Positions 63,101 through 64,000 of a DNA stretch of 64,000 nucleotides are shown here, in pieces; the stretch's first letter is position 1, and each line of letters opens with the position of its first letter. Source of the stretch: Tetrahymena thermophila SB210. Its lineage: Eukaryota > Ciliophora > Oligohymenophorea > Hymenostomatida > Tetrahymenidae. A program made the position numbers and the translations under genes. The stretch covers positions 1-64,000 of the forward strand of contig NW_002476033.1 in assembly GCF_000189635.1 (NCBI RefSeq). The letters are read 5' to 3'. A model generated the notes under the pieces. That model had not been told where the DNA came from, ran no database searches, and saw only the letters and a list, made by a program, of their open reading frames with translations.

Positions 63101-64000
63101 ATATTAAATGAAGATGGGTCAATCATAACTATATTTTAAGGCTCCTATTTACACACATAAAATTAAATTCCAAAAATGCAATTTGATATTACCTTATCTT
63201 ACAGGACAGTTTAAATTTTTTATAATTATAGGGAGTAAACTTAAAAACCTTAACCATGTATCAATATATTTTAATCACTAATAAAGGCTCCATAAATTTT
63301 TTAATCAAAAGTTTGATAGTACTTTTTAATATTCTGGTAATCTCTTACAATTATTTCTTATGGTTTTAAAAAAAGTACAATCTAAATTTTATAGTTCACA
63401 GTATAGATGTTACACAAATTATTTTGGTCATTAAAGATGATAATTTCTTCTTATTCATCGCTATGTATATTATAAACGAATACATTATAAGAAAGTATGA
63501 AGTACCTTTCAAGTCTTAAACTCTAAAAAAATTTGTTAATAGGCTAATTGGATGGGCTTATATGAACCTATTTAGTATTATTTTAAAACAAGGTTACTTA
63601 TCCAATATACCCGCTTTAAGTTCCAATGTAATTGTTGATAGCATATTTATTATTTATATTTATGTTTGTTGTACAAAACTAATAATACAAATCTGGAAAT
63701 TCTCCAAAGTACAAATATTGGAGATTTATATTATAGACTACAGGATATACTAACGAAACAATTGTTAAGGGCATTAATGGAGTTATTAAATATAATTAAT
63801 TGCCTTGAGAATCTTCTTAATAAATTATATTTATTATTTAAGTTACGTAAGGTAATTTAAAAACAAAATATGGTGAAGGATTTGATTAAGAATAAACATA
63901 AACTTAACACTTTTTAAATTCTTTTTAATCATCAATATACCCTAGTACCATGTAATCCTCTCTATCACTGTTAGAAGGAAAATTAAGGTCAATGACGTAT
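57104..64000 (-). CDS. Giant multipass surface protein (5' end beyond window)
   Basis: One gene runs from the right edge to TGA 57104-57106; intron 57532-57586 was resolved. From N- to C-terminus the visible parts are: (1) about 61000-64000, beta-rich repeats such as NLIVELYFDSYISQLVFLDY that look like propeller blades; (2) about 59300-61000, glycine-rich parallel-beta-helix repeats, e.g. FINNTAHGSGGSIFLKNVQK and QIGGGIRF, like PbH1/polymorphic-outer-membrane-type repeats; (3) about 58880-59290, a Cys-rich region with CPNGFYSL, CPDSAVSC, GCLKGYIGPVCDFCD and YFCSQCSEF; (4) about 57590-58880, seven or eight membrane segments, e.g. IIYISILGLIIFIYVVF and VILISFIITIYVNL; (5) a Q/N-rich cytoplasmic tail. 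The order implies a large extracellular region, a membrane domain and an inside tail. Similar large proteins occur as families in ciliates; function unknown. The signal peptide would lie outside the window. Confidence 0.8.

Noticed and set aside
1-64000. Reading the window as bacterial or with the standard code
   Set aside because: Telomere repeats, GT-AG introns, 5S and the UUA tRNA show a ciliate; standard-code ORFs break good proteins at TAA/TAG.

Overview
The window is the end of a macronuclear chromosome from a ciliate, most likely Tetrahymena or a close relative. It opens with about 54 copies of the C4A2 telomere repeat. The sequence is extremely AT-rich. Protein genes read through only if TAA and TAG encode glutamine and TGA is the sole stop (genetic code 6), and introns are short, AT-rich and bounded by GT...AG. 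A tRNA gene with anticodon UUA, the one that reads UAA as glutamine, lies in the window and confirms this independently. Standard-code ORFs are nearly all fragments or shadows, so the genes below come from reading both strands with code 6 and checking splice phases by hand.

Layout. 1-322 telomere. 599-3729: two minus-strand genes (a ChAPs/TPR-like protein and an unknown). 4144-8822: an intron-rich leucine-rich gene on plus. 9614-16729: three minus-strand genes (a six-repeat kelch protein, an EF-hand protein, an EF-hand protein kinase). 16730-19675: mostly non-coding. 19676-23910: two minus-strand genes (a SAM / PP1-docking / double zinc-finger protein and a small intronless protein that may belong to the axoneme). 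24794-31625: a C2H2-like zinc-finger protein, a small unknown gene and two leucine-rich genes on opposite strands, with unresolved coding-like pieces. 32716-34442: a coiled-coil, F-BAR-like protein. 34443-37091: AT-rich with decayed leucine-rich-like pieces. 37092-40076: a 994-residue Q/N-rich protein with a RanBP2-type zinc finger. 41647-44676: a Q/N-rich unknown. 45040-49175: a ULK-like kinase with a tail of about 1000 residues. 50723-51640: a DGAT2-family acyltransferase. 52160-52642: tRNA-Gln(UUA) and 5S rRNA, both on minus. 52947-53138: a 63-residue candidate. 53639-56156: a thioredoxin / ZZ-zinc-finger fusion. 57104-64000: the 3' part of a very large multipass membrane protein with propeller-like and parallel-beta-helix ectodomain, running off the right edge.

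These are single, independently transcribed eukaryotic genes, not operons. Themes that recur are Ca2+ and kinase signalling (EF-hand pair, EF-hand kinase, ULK-like kinase), low-complexity Q/N-rich proteins, and a lineage-specific leucine-rich family with intact and decayed members. The two kinases share an intron at the same place in the catalytic domain, and in both it is unusually long. Exon boundaries marked as resolved were checked for phase and total length; others are approximate. Family calls rest on motif recognition, with no database search.
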